Positions 8,054 to 16,335 of a stretch of 64,000 bases of DNA are shown here, piece after piece. Position 1 is the first letter of the stretch. Every line of letters starts with the position of its first letter. Made by a program: the position numbers and the translations under genes. This stretch comes from Kitasatospora sp. SolWspMP-SS2h (GTDB taxonomy: Bacteria > Actinomycetota > Actinomycetes > Streptomycetales > Streptomycetaceae), in contig NZ_QLLT01000002.1 in NCBI RefSeq assembly GCF_003259315.1, positions 1 to 64,000 on the forward strand. Reading direction: 5' to 3'. The notes beneath the pieces were generated by a model, which was given only the letters and a program-made list of their open reading frames with translations, searched no databases and was not told the DNA's origin.

Positions 8054-8937
8054 GCCGCGCTCCTGATCTGCTTGCGATAGTCGTTCCAACACCACGTCAG
8101 GGTGCGCCGGGCCATCACGGCCAGCGCGTGCCGCCGGTAGTCGGCGGTGCCCCGGACGTCGTCGATCGGGGAGGCCGCGCCCTTCACCAGCTCGCCGAAG
8201 CGCTGCACCACCTCCGGGCCCAGCAGCCCGCCCGACTCCCACAGGCCGCGCCCGGCCAGCTCCCCGGCCAGGTACTCCTCGGCCGCCACCGCCCGGCGCG
8301 GCGTCGGCGCGGCCGAGCCGATGCCGGTGCCGACCGTGCCGTCCTTCGGGTGCAGCGCGAAGCCGAACGCGCAGACCGCGATCACCATCGCGTTGCGGGT
8401 GCCGATCTTCGAGAACTGCTGCGGCCCGTCCGCGACCGGGATGCGCACCGCGCGGATCAGCTCGTCCGGCTCCAGGCTGTTGCGCTTCACCCCGAGGTAG
8501 AAGTCGTCGATCGGGATCAGCCGCACCCCGCGCACCGAGTGCGCCTCGACCAGGACGTCCCGGCCGGCCGCCAGCAGCGCCGGGTGCGAGTCGCCGGCCG
8601 GCGAGGCCGCGCCCAGGTTGCCGCCGACGCTGCCCCGGTTGCGGATCTGCGGCGAGCCGACGGTGTGCGCGGCCAGCGCCAGGCCCGGCAGCGGACCGGA
8701 CAGCTCCTCGATGATCCGGGCGTACGGCACCGCCGCGCCCAGCCGGACGGCGGCGCCGTCGCCGCTCCACTCGGTGAGCTCGGTGATGCGGTTCAGGTCG
8801 AGGATCGCGGATGGCCGGTGCACGTCGAAGTTCATCTCGACCATGACGTCCGTGCCGCCCGAGATGGGCAGCGCGGTGGGGTGCTCGGCCTTCGCCGCGA
8901 GTGCCTCGTCCCAGGTGGCGGGCCGAAGGAACTCCAT
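8050..8937 (-). CDS. Xanthine dehydrogenase, FAD-binding subunit
   Basis: This 295-residue protein belongs to the CoxM-type FAD-binding subunits of molybdenum hydroxylases. It starts with the typical MEFLRPATWDEALAAKAEHP, followed by the FAD-binding PISGGTDVMVEMN. The second motif AAHTVGSPQIRNRGSVGGNLGAASPAGD is near residue 105, and the CO dehydrogenase flavoprotein C-terminal domain closes the protein. The ATG at 8937 has GAGGAG about 9 bases upstream. It is the first gene of the minus-strand dehydrogenase unit. Its promoter must lie in the 301-bp region shared with the divergent pucR-type gene. Confidence 0.94.
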   Translation of the reverse strand: MEFLRPATWDEALAAKAEHPTALPISGGTDVMVEMNFDVHRPSAILDLNRITELTEWSGDGAAVRLGAAVPYARIIEELSGPLPGLALAAHTVGSPQIRNRGSVGGNLGAASPAGDSHPALLAAGRDVLVEAHSVRGVRLIPIDDFYLGVKRNSLEPDELIRAVRIPVADGPQQFSKIGTRNAMVIAVCAFGFALHPKDGTVGTGIGSAAPTPRRAVAAEEYLAGELAGRGLWESGGLLGPEVVQRFGELVKGAASPIDDVRGTADYRRHALAVMARRTLTWCWNDYRKQIRSAA

Positions 8938-9141
8938 GCGGGTAACTCCTCAAGTCGTCGCCGGCGGACGCGGGCACTGCGCCCTTGCCGGTGCCGGCGG
9001 GGCCCGCGGGCCCGACCGGTCACCGCGGTGCAGCCCGGCGGCGTGTTGGCAAGTGAACCGCTGTGACGGGGGCCACTGGCAGTCACCGATGGCATGAGGC
9101 CCGGCGGTGACCCGCAGCACCGTCCTGTACGTTCCTCTAAG

Positions 9142-9171
9142 GTGCACGATCCCCCCGCTCACCTCGTGCAC
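9142..9171. promoter_or_regulatory. Inverted repeat in the xdh-pucR divergent region, candidate regulator site
   Basis: GTGCACGA at 9142-9149 is matched by TCGTGCAC at 9164-9171 with a 14-bp spacer, inside the 8938-9238 intergenic region between the dehydrogenase genes and the PucR-family gene. The 8-bp arms are perfect. A site bound by the adjacent PucR protein is a reasonable inference but is unproved. I see no other clear element in this intergenic region. Confidence 0.45.
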
Positions 9172-9238
9172 ACTGGGCCGTTCCGGCCCACCGCTCCCAC
9201 CCTCACAGACCAACTCCCAGACCGAGAAGGGCCCGCCC

Positions 9239-10831
9239 ATGCGCGTCCGTGACCTGCTCGCCCCCGGCGCCCCCCGACTGCGCCTGCTCGCCGGCGAGGA
9301 CGAGCTCGACCGGCAGGTCACCGGAGTCATGACCACCGACCTCCAGGACCCGGGCCGCTACCTGCACGGCGGCGAACTCGTCCTGACCGGCATGCTCTGG
9401 CGCGCCGCCCCCGCCGACTCCGAGCGCTTCGTGCGCACCATCGTCGCGGCCGGTGCCGCCGCCCTCGGCGCCGGCGAGGTCGAGGTCGGCCCCGTCCCCG
9501 ACGACCTCGCCGACGCCTGCCGCCGCCACCGGCTGCCGCTGCTCGCCGTCCCCGACGACGTGGCCTTCGGCGCCGTCACCGAGTACGTCGGCCGCCAGGT
9601 CTCCGCCGACCGGGCCGCCGACCTCGCCGCCCTGGTCGACCGGCACCGCCTGCTGGTCTCCGCCGCCGGGGCGGGCGGCCTGGACGCCGTCCTCGACCTG
9701 CTCGGCGGCGACCTCGACCTCGACTGCTGGGTGCTCACCCCCACCGGCCGCGTCGTCGCCGGGCCCGCCGACCACCTGCCGCCCGCCGACCGCGACCAGC
9801 TCGCCCGCGCCCACCTCGCCGCCCAGCGCCAGCGCCGCCGCCCCCCGCACCGGGCCCGCCTCGCCACCGGCACCTACTCGCTGCTGCCCGCCGCCGCCGA
9901 CCCGGACGCCGACAGCCCGCTCGCCGACTGGATCCTCGCCGTCGCCGGCGACGTCACCGAGTGGACGCCCAAGCGCCAGCAGCTCGCCGAGAACCTGGCC
10001 CGCCTGGTCGCCGCCGAACGCACCCGCCGCGACGAGGGCCGCCGGCTGCGCCGCCGGATCGCCGACGAGGTCCTCGCCCTGCTCCGGCGCGACGCCGACC
10101 CGGCCGAGATCGGCCGCGCCCTCCAGGCATCCACCACCATGGCCACCCGCTACGAGGGCTCCACCGAGACCTCCGGCGACCAGCCGCAGTGGCTGGTGCT
10201 CTCCGCCGACGCCACCGGACTGCCCGACGGCGCGCTGCGCCCGATCCTGGAGGAGGCGCTGGCCGCCGCCACCGACCGGGCCCTGGTCGCCGCCACCGGC
10301 CCCACCGGCGCCGTCGTCGTGCTGCCCGCCCTGGACACCGCCGTCCCGGCCGACGCCGTCCGCGCGCTGCTCGCCCCGCTGGAGGCCGGCCTCGGCTCCG
10401 AGGGCCGGATCACCGTCGGCGTCTGCGCCCCCGCCGCCGAGTCCGGCGGCCTGCGCGGCGCCCTGGAGGAGGCCCGGCACGCCCGCCGGATCGCCGCCGC
10501 CCGGGTCGGCCGGGTCTGCGTCGCGGGCCCCGAGGAACTCGCCTCGCACGTCCTGCTGCTGGCCGCCGTCCCCGACGAGGTCCGCCGGGCCTTCCGCAGC
10601 CGCCTGCTCGACCGGGTCATCGCCTACGACCTGGAGCACCAGGCCGACCTGGTCCGCACCCTGGAGGTCTTCCTGCGCTCCGACGGCTCCTGGACCCGCT
10701 GCGCCGCCCAGCTGCACGTCCACGTCAACACGCTGCGCTACCGGATCGGCCGGATCGAGGAGCTCACCGGCCGCGACCTGTCCCGGCTGGAGGACCGGGT
10801 CGACTTCTACCTCGCCCTGGAACTCTCCTGA
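9239..10831 (+). CDS. PucR family transcriptional regulator
   Basis: The protein has 530 residues. The N-terminal PucR ligand-sensing domain (residues about 1-115) opens with MRVRDLLAPGAPRLRLLAGEDELDR and includes TDLQDPGRYLHGGELVLTG. A central GGDEF-like/CdaR region follows. The C-terminal PucR-type helix-turn-helix (residues about 470-530) shows LRSDGSWTRCAAQLHVHVNTLRYRI and the closing LEDRVDFYLALEL. ATG at 9239 has GAGAAGGGC ahead and removes an unlikely 44-residue extension. PucR proteins control purine catabolism genes in Bacillus and actinobacteria. This gene is divergent from xanthine dehydrogenase genes and probably senses a purine degradation product. Whether it activates or represses cannot be read from the sequence. 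Confidence 0.92.
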   Translation: MRVRDLLAPGAPRLRLLAGEDELDRQVTGVMTTDLQDPGRYLHGGELVLTGMLWRAAPADSERFVRTIVAAGAAALGAGEVEVGPVPDDLADACRRHRLPLLAVPDDVAFGAVTEYVGRQVSADRAADLAALVDRHRLLVSAAGAGGLDAVLDLLGGDLDLDCWVLTPTGRVVAGPADHLPPADRDQLARAHLAAQRQRRRPPHRARLATGTYSLLPAAADPDADSPLADWILAVAGDVTEWTPKRQQLAENLARLVAAERTRRDEGRRLRRRIADEVLALLRRDADPAEIGRALQASTTMATRYEGSTETSGDQPQWLVLSADATGLPDGALRPILEEALAAATDRALVAATGPTGAVVVLPALDTAVPADAVRALLAPLEAGLGSEGRITVGVCAPAAESGGLRGALEEARHARRIAAARVGRVCVAGPEELASHVLLLAAVPDEVRRAFRSRLLDRVIAYDLEHQADLVRTLEVFLRSDGSWTRCAAQLHVHVNTLRYRIGRIEELTGRDLSRLEDRVDFYLALELS

Positions 10832-10838
10832 GACGCGG

Positions 10839-10868
10839 CCGGGGGCCCGCCGTCCGGCGGGCCCCCGG
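10839..10868. terminator. Bidirectional terminator hairpin between convergent genes
   Basis: A perfect 14-bp stem (10839-10852 and 10855-10868) with a 2-nt apex starts 7 bases after the pucR-type stop codon. It also lies just downstream of the minus-strand acyltransferase gene. It has no U-tract, so it would act as a strong GC-rich terminator in both directions. Confidence 0.75.
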
Positions 10869-10883
10869 CGCGGGGCCCCCGCG

Positions 10884-12191
10884 TCACACGGCGCCGCGGC
10901 GCTTGCCCCGCTGCCGGCGCGGGTACGGGAACAGCCGCGGCGAGCGCTTGGCGGCCACGTCCTCGACCCAGCCGAAGACCAGCACCAGCAGGCCCAGCAC
11001 CGGGACGCCCACCAGCAGGGTGAGCCACTGGCTGGTCAGCAGCCACCGCATGTGCGCGTAGAAGAAGTCGACGTCCCACAGGTGGTCGATCAGCGGGACG
11101 GCCAGCACCAGCGCGGTCACGTGCCACAGGTAGACGCTGACGGCCCGCGAGTTCAGCAGGCCGACCAGGCCGTTCCAGCGTTCCAGCGGGGCGGGCCAGC
11201 GCTCCCAGGACGGGCTGAGGTGCAGCAGCATGGCGACGAAGCCGAAGGACCACACCGCCTGGGCGATCGGCCAGGCCTCGATGTCGGTGGGCTGGCTCGG
11301 GTCGACCGGCCGGGTCTGCAGGTACCAGAACCCGACCACCATCACCAGCGGCGCGAGCGACGGCAGGACGTACTGCGGCAGCCGCTTGAGCAGCCCCTCC
11401 TGGTGCGCCATGCCGAGGATCCAGCAGGAGCCGAAGGTGGCGAAGTCGTTGACCGTCTCCCAGACCCGCTGGTAGACGAAGTCGTGCTCGAAGGCGAACC
11501 CGTTCATGGCGATCACCAGCGCCAGCGGGGCGCACAGCGTCAGCACCGGGAAGCGCCGCAGCATCCGCAGCATCAGCGGCGAGAGCAGCACGTACCAGAG
11601 GTAGGCCCGCAGGTACCACAGCGGCACCACGAGCTGGGTGGCCCAGCTGGACTCCAGGTGCAGGTGCAGGCCGTGCAGCCCGTCCTCCGCGTACGGGGGC
11701 GTGCTCAGCGGCAGCAGCCAGAACGCCAGCTTGCCCCACCACCAGCCGGGGTGGCCGTCCGCGTCCGGGCCGCCGCCGTCGACCACCTGGAGGGTGACCA
11801 CGATCGCGCCGAACAGCCACATCGGCGGCAGCAGGCGGCGCAGCCGGCCGCGGATCACGCCGAGCGCGGGGCGGCCCAGCGAACGGGCCATCAGCGAGCC
11901 CGCCAGCGCGAACATCACGCCCATCGACGGGAACAGCAGCGGCAGCCAGAACCAGCCGAAGTTGTGGTAGAGCACCACGCGGACCAGGGCCAGCGCGCGC
12001 AGCAGGTCGAGGTAGCGGTCCCGGCCGCCCCTGCGGACCGGCGGCTCGGGCTCCGCGTGCTCCTCCAGCTGGCGGCGCATCTGCTCGGGGATGCGCAGCG
12101 CCATGGTGTCGTCGTGGCGGACGAAGTCGGCGGGGACGCGCAGCGCGATGGTGTCCTCGTGGCGTCCGCGCCGTTCGGCGGGGGAAGTCAT
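10884..12191 (-). CDS. Acyltransferase 3 family integral membrane protein
   Basis: This 435-residue polytopic protein of the acyltransferase-3 (OafA/YrhL-like) family transfers acetyl or other acyl groups to sugars of surface glycans. A charged cytoplasmic N-terminus (about 75 residues) contains two similar short segments, EDTIALRVP and DDTMALRIP. The family start RDRYLDLLRALALVRVVLYH follows, with its conserved arginine and histidine. About ten membrane segments come next, including VSVYLWHVTALVLAVPL near the end. ATG at 12191 begins one base after the stop of the deacetylase-glycosyltransferase gene, so the two are cotranscribed. The context suggests it modifies the polysaccharide made by that enzyme. 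The acyl donor and the sugar position are unknown. Confidence 0.87.
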   Translation of the reverse strand: MTSPAERRGRHEDTIALRVPADFVRHDDTMALRIPEQMRRQLEEHAEPEPPVRRGGRDRYLDLLRALALVRVVLYHNFGWFWLPLLFPSMGVMFALAGSLMARSLGRPALGVIRGRLRRLLPPMWLFGAIVVTLQVVDGGGPDADGHPGWWWGKLAFWLLPLSTPPYAEDGLHGLHLHLESSWATQLVVPLWYLRAYLWYVLLSPLMLRMLRRFPVLTLCAPLALVIAMNGFAFEHDFVYQRVWETVNDFATFGSCWILGMAHQEGLLKRLPQYVLPSLAPLVMVVGFWYLQTRPVDPSQPTDIEAWPIAQAVWSFGFVAMLLHLSPSWERWPAPLERWNGLVGLLNSRAVSVYLWHVTALVLAVPLIDHLWDVDFFYAHMRWLLTSQWLTLLVGVPVLGLLVLVFGWVEDVAAKRSPRLFPYPRRQRGKRRGAV

Positions 12192-12192
12192 G

Positions 12193-14343
12193 TCAGCCCT
12201 CCACCGGTGCCGCGGCGACCTCGCCGGTGCGCCGGAGCTTCTGCCAGCGCAGCCGGCCACCGGTGAACGCGGTGATCGTGGACTGCAACAGGACGATGTA
12301 CATCAACTGCCGGTAGACCACTTGCTGGAGCGGCAGGCTGATCAGGTGCCAGGGCTTCTCCCGGTCGAGCCGGAAGGCGTACCAGGACAGCGCCGCCTGG
12401 AGCAGGATGAAGCCGCCCCAGCTGGCCAGGGTGATCGGGGCGTCGGTGAACAGGATGCCGTACAGCAGGAACAGGTCGACCAGCGGGGCCAGCAGCGGGG
12501 CGACCACGCCGAACAGCACGACCAGCGGCAGGCCGATCCGGCCGAACCGGCCGGCCGGGCCGCGGGCGGTCACCGCCCGGCGGTGCTTCCACATCGCCTG
12601 CATGGAGCCGTAGCTCCAGCGGTAGCGCTGCGACCAGAGCTGCTGGAGGCTGGCGGGGGCCTCGGTCCAGGCGCGGGCGCGCTCGGCGTAGACGATCCGC
12701 CAGCCCGCGGAGAGCACCGCCATGGTGATGTCGGTGTCCTCGGCGAGGGTGTCGTCGCTCATCCCGCCGACCGCCCGCAGCGCCTCCTTGCGGAAGGCGC
12801 CGACCGCGCCGGGGATGGTCGGGATGACGTTGAGCACGTCGTACATCCGGCGGTCCAGGTTGTGGCCCAGGACGTACTCGATGTGCTGCCAGGCGCCGAT
12901 CAGGCTGTCCCGGTTGCCGACCTTGGCGTTGCCCGCCACCGCGCCGATCCGCGGGTCGGCGAAGGGCTGCACCAGCTCGCGCACGGTGGACGGCTCGAAG
13001 ACGGTGTCGCCGTCCATCATCACGACGATGTCGTAGGAGGCGGCCGCGACCCCGGCGTTCAGCGCGCTGGGCTTGCCGCCGTTGACCTTGCGGATCAGCC
13101 GGACGAACGGCAGGGCCATCTCCTCGACGATGTCCGCGGTGCCGTCGGTGGAGCCGTCGTCGATGACGATCACTTCGATCGGGTAGTCGCTGGCGGCGAG
13201 CGAGTTGAGCGTGTTGGCGATGCACTCGCGCTCGTTGTACGCCGGGACGAGGACGGTGACCGGTTCGGTGACCGGCTCGCCCCAGGCGCCCTGCCGCTTG
13301 GAGCGGCGGGCGTGCACCGGCGCCAGGACGATCATCAGCGCGAACCGGCCGAAGTTCAGGAAGCCGACCAGGGCGAGCAGCCCGACCAGCACCGGCAGGG
13401 TGACCACGGCGAACTGGCTGGCCCAGATGAACACCTTGCCCGCCCACAGCTGGTAGCCGTGCACCGGCACCATGGCGGCGGGCGCGCCGAGCGCGTCGGA
13501 GATGGTGGTGAAGCGGTAGCCCTCGCCCTGGAGCTTGACGATGATCTGCTCCAGCGCCTCGACGGTCTCCGAGCGGTCGCCGCCCGCGTCGTGCAGCAGG
13601 ACCAGCTCGCCCGCGCCGGGCTTGGCGGGCATCGCGGCCTTGACGATCTCCTCGACGCCGGGGCGCTTCCAGTCGTCGGTGTCGCGGTCGATGAACGCGG
13701 TCAGGTAGCCGTGCGCGCCCACGTACTTGATGACCGGGTAGTTCCAGTCGTCCATCGCGGAGGCGTCGGAGGAGTACGGCGGCCGGAACAGCGAGCTGTG
13801 CACGCCCGCGACGCCGGCCAGCGCGAGCTGGGTCTGCGCCAGCTCCCAGCTGATCCGGGCGTGCGACTGGAAGGCCAGGTCGGGGTGGGTGAAGGTGTGC
13901 AGGCCGATCTCGTGGCCGTCCGCGACGATCCGCCGGATCAGGTCGGGGTTGCGAGTGGTCATCGAGCCGGTGACGAAGAAGTCGGCCCGGACGCCGTGGT
14001 CCTCCAGCACCTTGAGGATCTTCGGGGTCCACTCCGGGGAGGGGCCGTCGTCGAAGCTCAGCACCACGGTCTTGTCCGGGATGCGGTAGCTGACCGGCTC
14101 GGCCTTCTTGTCGCGCGCGTCGATGACCGGGCCGCCCTTGAGCAGGTCCTCGGGCACGGTGGTCTTGTCGACCGACTGCGCGATCCGGGTGTCGTGGAAC
14201 ACCTCGTTGGTGGCCAGGCCGCGCAGCACGAGGAGCGCGAGCAGGCACGCCAGCAGGGACAGCGGCATGAAGAACCGCAGCGGCGGCGCGGCCAGTCGGC
14301 GCGGCCTCAGCAGGGACTGCCGGCGGCGCTGGTGGCGGGACAA
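12193..14343 (-). CDS. Bifunctional polysaccharide deacetylase / family 2 glycosyltransferase (MatB/PNAG-synthase type)
   Basis: This 716-residue membrane enzyme fuses a NodB-type deacetylase to a processive GT2 synthase. After an N-terminal membrane segment (residues about 23-42), the deacetylase shows all five motifs: FDDGP (97-101), HTFTHP, RPPYSSD, DTDDW and LLHDAGG. Two membrane helices follow. The synthase part shows VPAYNE, DDGSTDGT, MMDGDT, EDTDI and QRYRW, all needed for catalysis, and ends with several membrane helices. Streptomyces MatB (matAB locus) has this same fusion and makes a poly-N-acetylglucosamine-like polymer involved in mycelial aggregation. That equivalence rests on architecture recalled from the family. 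Neighbours on the same strand are a single-span Ser/Thr/Pro protein upstream and an acyltransferase downstream, consistent with a polymer synthesis and modification operon. Confidence 0.9.
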   Translation of the reverse strand: MSRHQRRRQSLLRPRRLAAPPLRFFMPLSLLACLLALLVLRGLATNEVFHDTRIAQSVDKTTVPEDLLKGGPVIDARDKKAEPVSYRIPDKTVVLSFDDGPSPEWTPKILKVLEDHGVRADFFVTGSMTTRNPDLIRRIVADGHEIGLHTFTHPDLAFQSHARISWELAQTQLALAGVAGVHSSLFRPPYSSDASAMDDWNYPVIKYVGAHGYLTAFIDRDTDDWKRPGVEEIVKAAMPAKPGAGELVLLHDAGGDRSETVEALEQIIVKLQGEGYRFTTISDALGAPAAMVPVHGYQLWAGKVFIWASQFAVVTLPVLVGLLALVGFLNFGRFALMIVLAPVHARRSKRQGAWGEPVTEPVTVLVPAYNERECIANTLNSLAASDYPIEVIVIDDGSTDGTADIVEEMALPFVRLIRKVNGGKPSALNAGVAAASYDIVVMMDGDTVFEPSTVRELVQPFADPRIGAVAGNAKVGNRDSLIGAWQHIEYVLGHNLDRRMYDVLNVIPTIPGAVGAFRKEALRAVGGMSDDTLAEDTDITMAVLSAGWRIVYAERARAWTEAPASLQQLWSQRYRWSYGSMQAMWKHRRAVTARGPAGRFGRIGLPLVVLFGVVAPLLAPLVDLFLLYGILFTDAPITLASWGGFILLQAALSWYAFRLDREKPWHLISLPLQQVVYRQLMYIVLLQSTITAFTGGRLRWQKLRRTGEVAAAPVEG

Positions 14344-14374
14344 GGGCGCTCCTGGAGATGGGCGGTGCGGAGGA

Positions 14375-14974
14375 TCAGGGCTGCTTGGACGGGGAGGTGC
14401 CCGTCGGCGTCGAACCGTGCTGCCCGGAGGTGGACTTCGTCCCGGCGGAGGTGGCGGCCGTGCCCGCGGGGGTGGACCTGGTGCCGGCCGGGGTGGACTT
14501 CGTGCCGGTGGGGGAGGACTTCGTCCCGGTGGCCGCGCCCTTGGACGGGGTGGTGCCGGGCTTGGCGGTGCTCCGGGCCGACGGGGACGCCGACGGCGAG
14601 GGCGAGGCGCTGGGGGAGGGAGACACCGGGGCCGTCGCGGCCGGGGCCTGCGCGGGCTGCGGGGGGATCTCCAGCGCCGGGGCGTCGGCCTGCATGCCGA
14701 TCAGGCTGCCGCCCATGGTGACCGCCAGGACCGCGCCGACCAGCGAGACCGGCCAGCCCAGTCCGCGCAGCAGCCGGCCGCGCAGGCCCGACTGGTCGAC
14801 GAACACCGGTTCGGGCGGCAGTTCCTCGAACTCGTCGGACTCGTCGGACTCGTCGGGCCGGTCGAACTCCTCGAAGGCGTCAGGCCCTTCGAACTCCTCG
14901 AAGTCGTCGTCGGGGGCGGCGGATCGTGCCGGATGCGCCGGTCCGGGACCGGAGGGAGTCATGGCAGGGCGCAC
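14375..14974 (-). CDS. Single-span membrane protein with acidic N-terminus and Thr/Ser/Pro repeat tail
   Basis: This 199-residue protein belongs to no family I recognise. It has three parts. The cytoplasmic N-terminus is very acidic (residues about 20-58, many DE and SDE runs). One membrane helix covers residues about 73-93 (WPVSLVGAVLAVTMGGSLIG). The low-complexity outer tail is built from SPSAS repeats and then TGTKSTPAGT-like repeats. GTG at 14974 has AAAGGGG 9 bases upstream; the ATG at 14962 is possible. The gene lies 31 bases before the deacetylase-glycosyltransferase gene and probably begins that operon. A role in anchoring or regulating the polymer synthase is inferred from position only. 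Confidence 0.75.
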   Translation of the reverse strand: MRPAMTPSGPGPAHPARSAAPDDDFEEFEGPDAFEEFDRPDESDESDEFEELPPEPVFVDQSGLRGRLLRGLGWPVSLVGAVLAVTMGGSLIGMQADAPALEIPPQPAQAPAATAPVSPSPSASPSPSASPSARSTAKPGTTPSKGAATGTKSSPTGTKSTPAGTRSTPAGTAATSAGTKSTSGQHGSTPTGTSPSKQP

Positions 14975-15314
14975 CTTGCGGGGCCCCTTTCAGTGCAGGG
15001 TGACGGGATACGCGGGAGCGTAGGCCGAACGCTAGTCCACCGGTCCGAACCGAATCTGCACTGATGTCCGTATTTGGTGCGTTCTGGCGCGGTGTTGTAA
15101 TCGGATCGAGATCACCGGAGAGGTGTACTCGTGCGTACAGGTGTGCGGACCGTTGACCTTGGCTCATGTCCTTCAGGAACCGGCCCCCGTCCGGCGGGCC
15201 GCCCTTGCGGGCCTCGTTAGGATGACCGCCTCATATGATCGGCCGTTCGACCCCCGTGCTGCGCAGCCGCCGGACGTTCTGCCGCCGGACCGCCGCCACG
15301 CCCAAGGAGCCCGT
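14975..15314. other. Divergent intergenic region, 340 bp
   Basis: This region separates the start of the minus-strand glycan operon from the plus-strand GH16-like lipoprotein gene. It must hold promoters for both. I see candidate elements only (TTGACC near 15151, TAGGAT at 15218-15223) and no convincing -35/-10 pair. It contains no recognisable gene. Confidence 0.5.
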
Positions 15315-16286
15315 GTGAGCCAGCCCCGCCGCGTCCCCCGTTCCCGCGCGTGGAGGGTGCTCGCGCTGCCGGCCCTGGTGTGCGTGCTCGCCGCCTGCTC
15401 CAGCACCCCCGCGCCCGGCGGCGGCGGCGGGACGGCCGCCGGCCCCGGGGCGTCCGCCGCCGGCGCCGCGCCGTCCCCGACGCCGACCGGCCCGCCCGGC
15501 ACCCTGTTCGACACCTTCCACTACACCGGGGCCGACGACCCGGCGCTGGCCGCGCACGGCTGGGAGGTCCGGGACGGCGCGGGCGGCCCCGGCATCAAGG
15601 ACACCTGGTCCGCCGCCGGCGCTGCCTTCCCCGAGGACGCCGACGCCCAGGGCGGCCGGGTGCTGCGGCTGCGCTCGACCACCGACGGCACCAAGCAGGG
15701 CACCGGGCAGGTCGAGGTCTACAGCACCGGGAACAACCTCTTCAACGGCACCTTCGCCGCCCGGGTCCACCTCGCCGACAAGCCCGCCGGCGGCCGCACC
15801 GGCGACCACGTCGTGCAGACCTTCTTCCCGATCTCCGCCGAGGACTCCTCGGCGGACTACAGCGAACTCGACTACGAGTACCTGCCCAACGGCGGCTGGG
15901 GCTCGGTCGGCCCGCAGCTGGACACCACCAGCTGGTTCAAGGCCGACCCGCCGGACCGGGTCACCCACGCGCTCAAGAAGAGCCTCGGCGGCTGGCACCT
16001 GATGATGATCACCGCCCTGGACGGCAAGGTCACCTACTCGCTGGACGGCAAGGAGCTGTTCACCAGCTCCGGCAAGTACGTCCCGCGCGAGAAGATGGAC
16101 ATCCACTTCAGCAACTGGTTCATCGACCTGCTGCCCTCCGTCGCCGGACCGCGCAGCTGGGACATGAAGGTCAACTGGTTCTACTACAAGGCCGACCAGG
16201 TGCTCTCCCAGACCGACGTGCAGCAGGCCGTCGACGGCTTCTACGCCGCGGGCACCGACTACGTCAACACCGTCCCGAAGTCCTGA
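15315..16286 (+). CDS. Lipoprotein with GH16-like glycoside hydrolase fold
   Basis: This 323-residue exported protein starts at GTG 15315, behind AAGGAG. It has a twin-arginine-like basic N-terminus and the lipobox LAAC, so it is probably lipid-anchored outside the membrane. A Gly/Pro/Ala linker precedes a beta-rich domain beginning LFDTFHYTG. That domain contains SELDYEYLPNGGWG, whose E-x-D-x-E pattern matches the catalytic site of family 16 glycoside hydrolases. Later segments (SLDGKELFTS, MDIHFSNWFID) also fit the concanavalin-like fold. It is divergent from the polysaccharide synthase operon. Trimming or remodelling of that or another envelope glycan is a reasonable inference. The substrate is unknown. 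Confidence 0.75.
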   Translation: MSQPRRVPRSRAWRVLALPALVCVLAACSSTPAPGGGGGTAAGPGASAAGAAPSPTPTGPPGTLFDTFHYTGADDPALAAHGWEVRDGAGGPGIKDTWSAAGAAFPEDADAQGGRVLRLRSTTDGTKQGTGQVEVYSTGNNLFNGTFAARVHLADKPAGGRTGDHVVQTFFPISAEDSSADYSELDYEYLPNGGWGSVGPQLDTTSWFKADPPDRVTHALKKSLGGWHLMMITALDGKVTYSLDGKELFTSSGKYVPREKMDIHFSNWFIDLLPSVAGPRSWDMKVNWFYYKADQVLSQTDVQQAVDGFYAAGTDYVNTVPKS

Positions 16287-16335
16287 CCCGCGGCCGGACC
16301 GAGGGGACGCGGGCCGACCCGCGCCCCCGGCGGCG

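Noticed and set aside
16308..16323. Terminator between the GH16-like gene and the esterase gene
   Set aside because: The visible stem (CGCGGG/CCCGCG) is only six base pairs, too weak to call with confidence.
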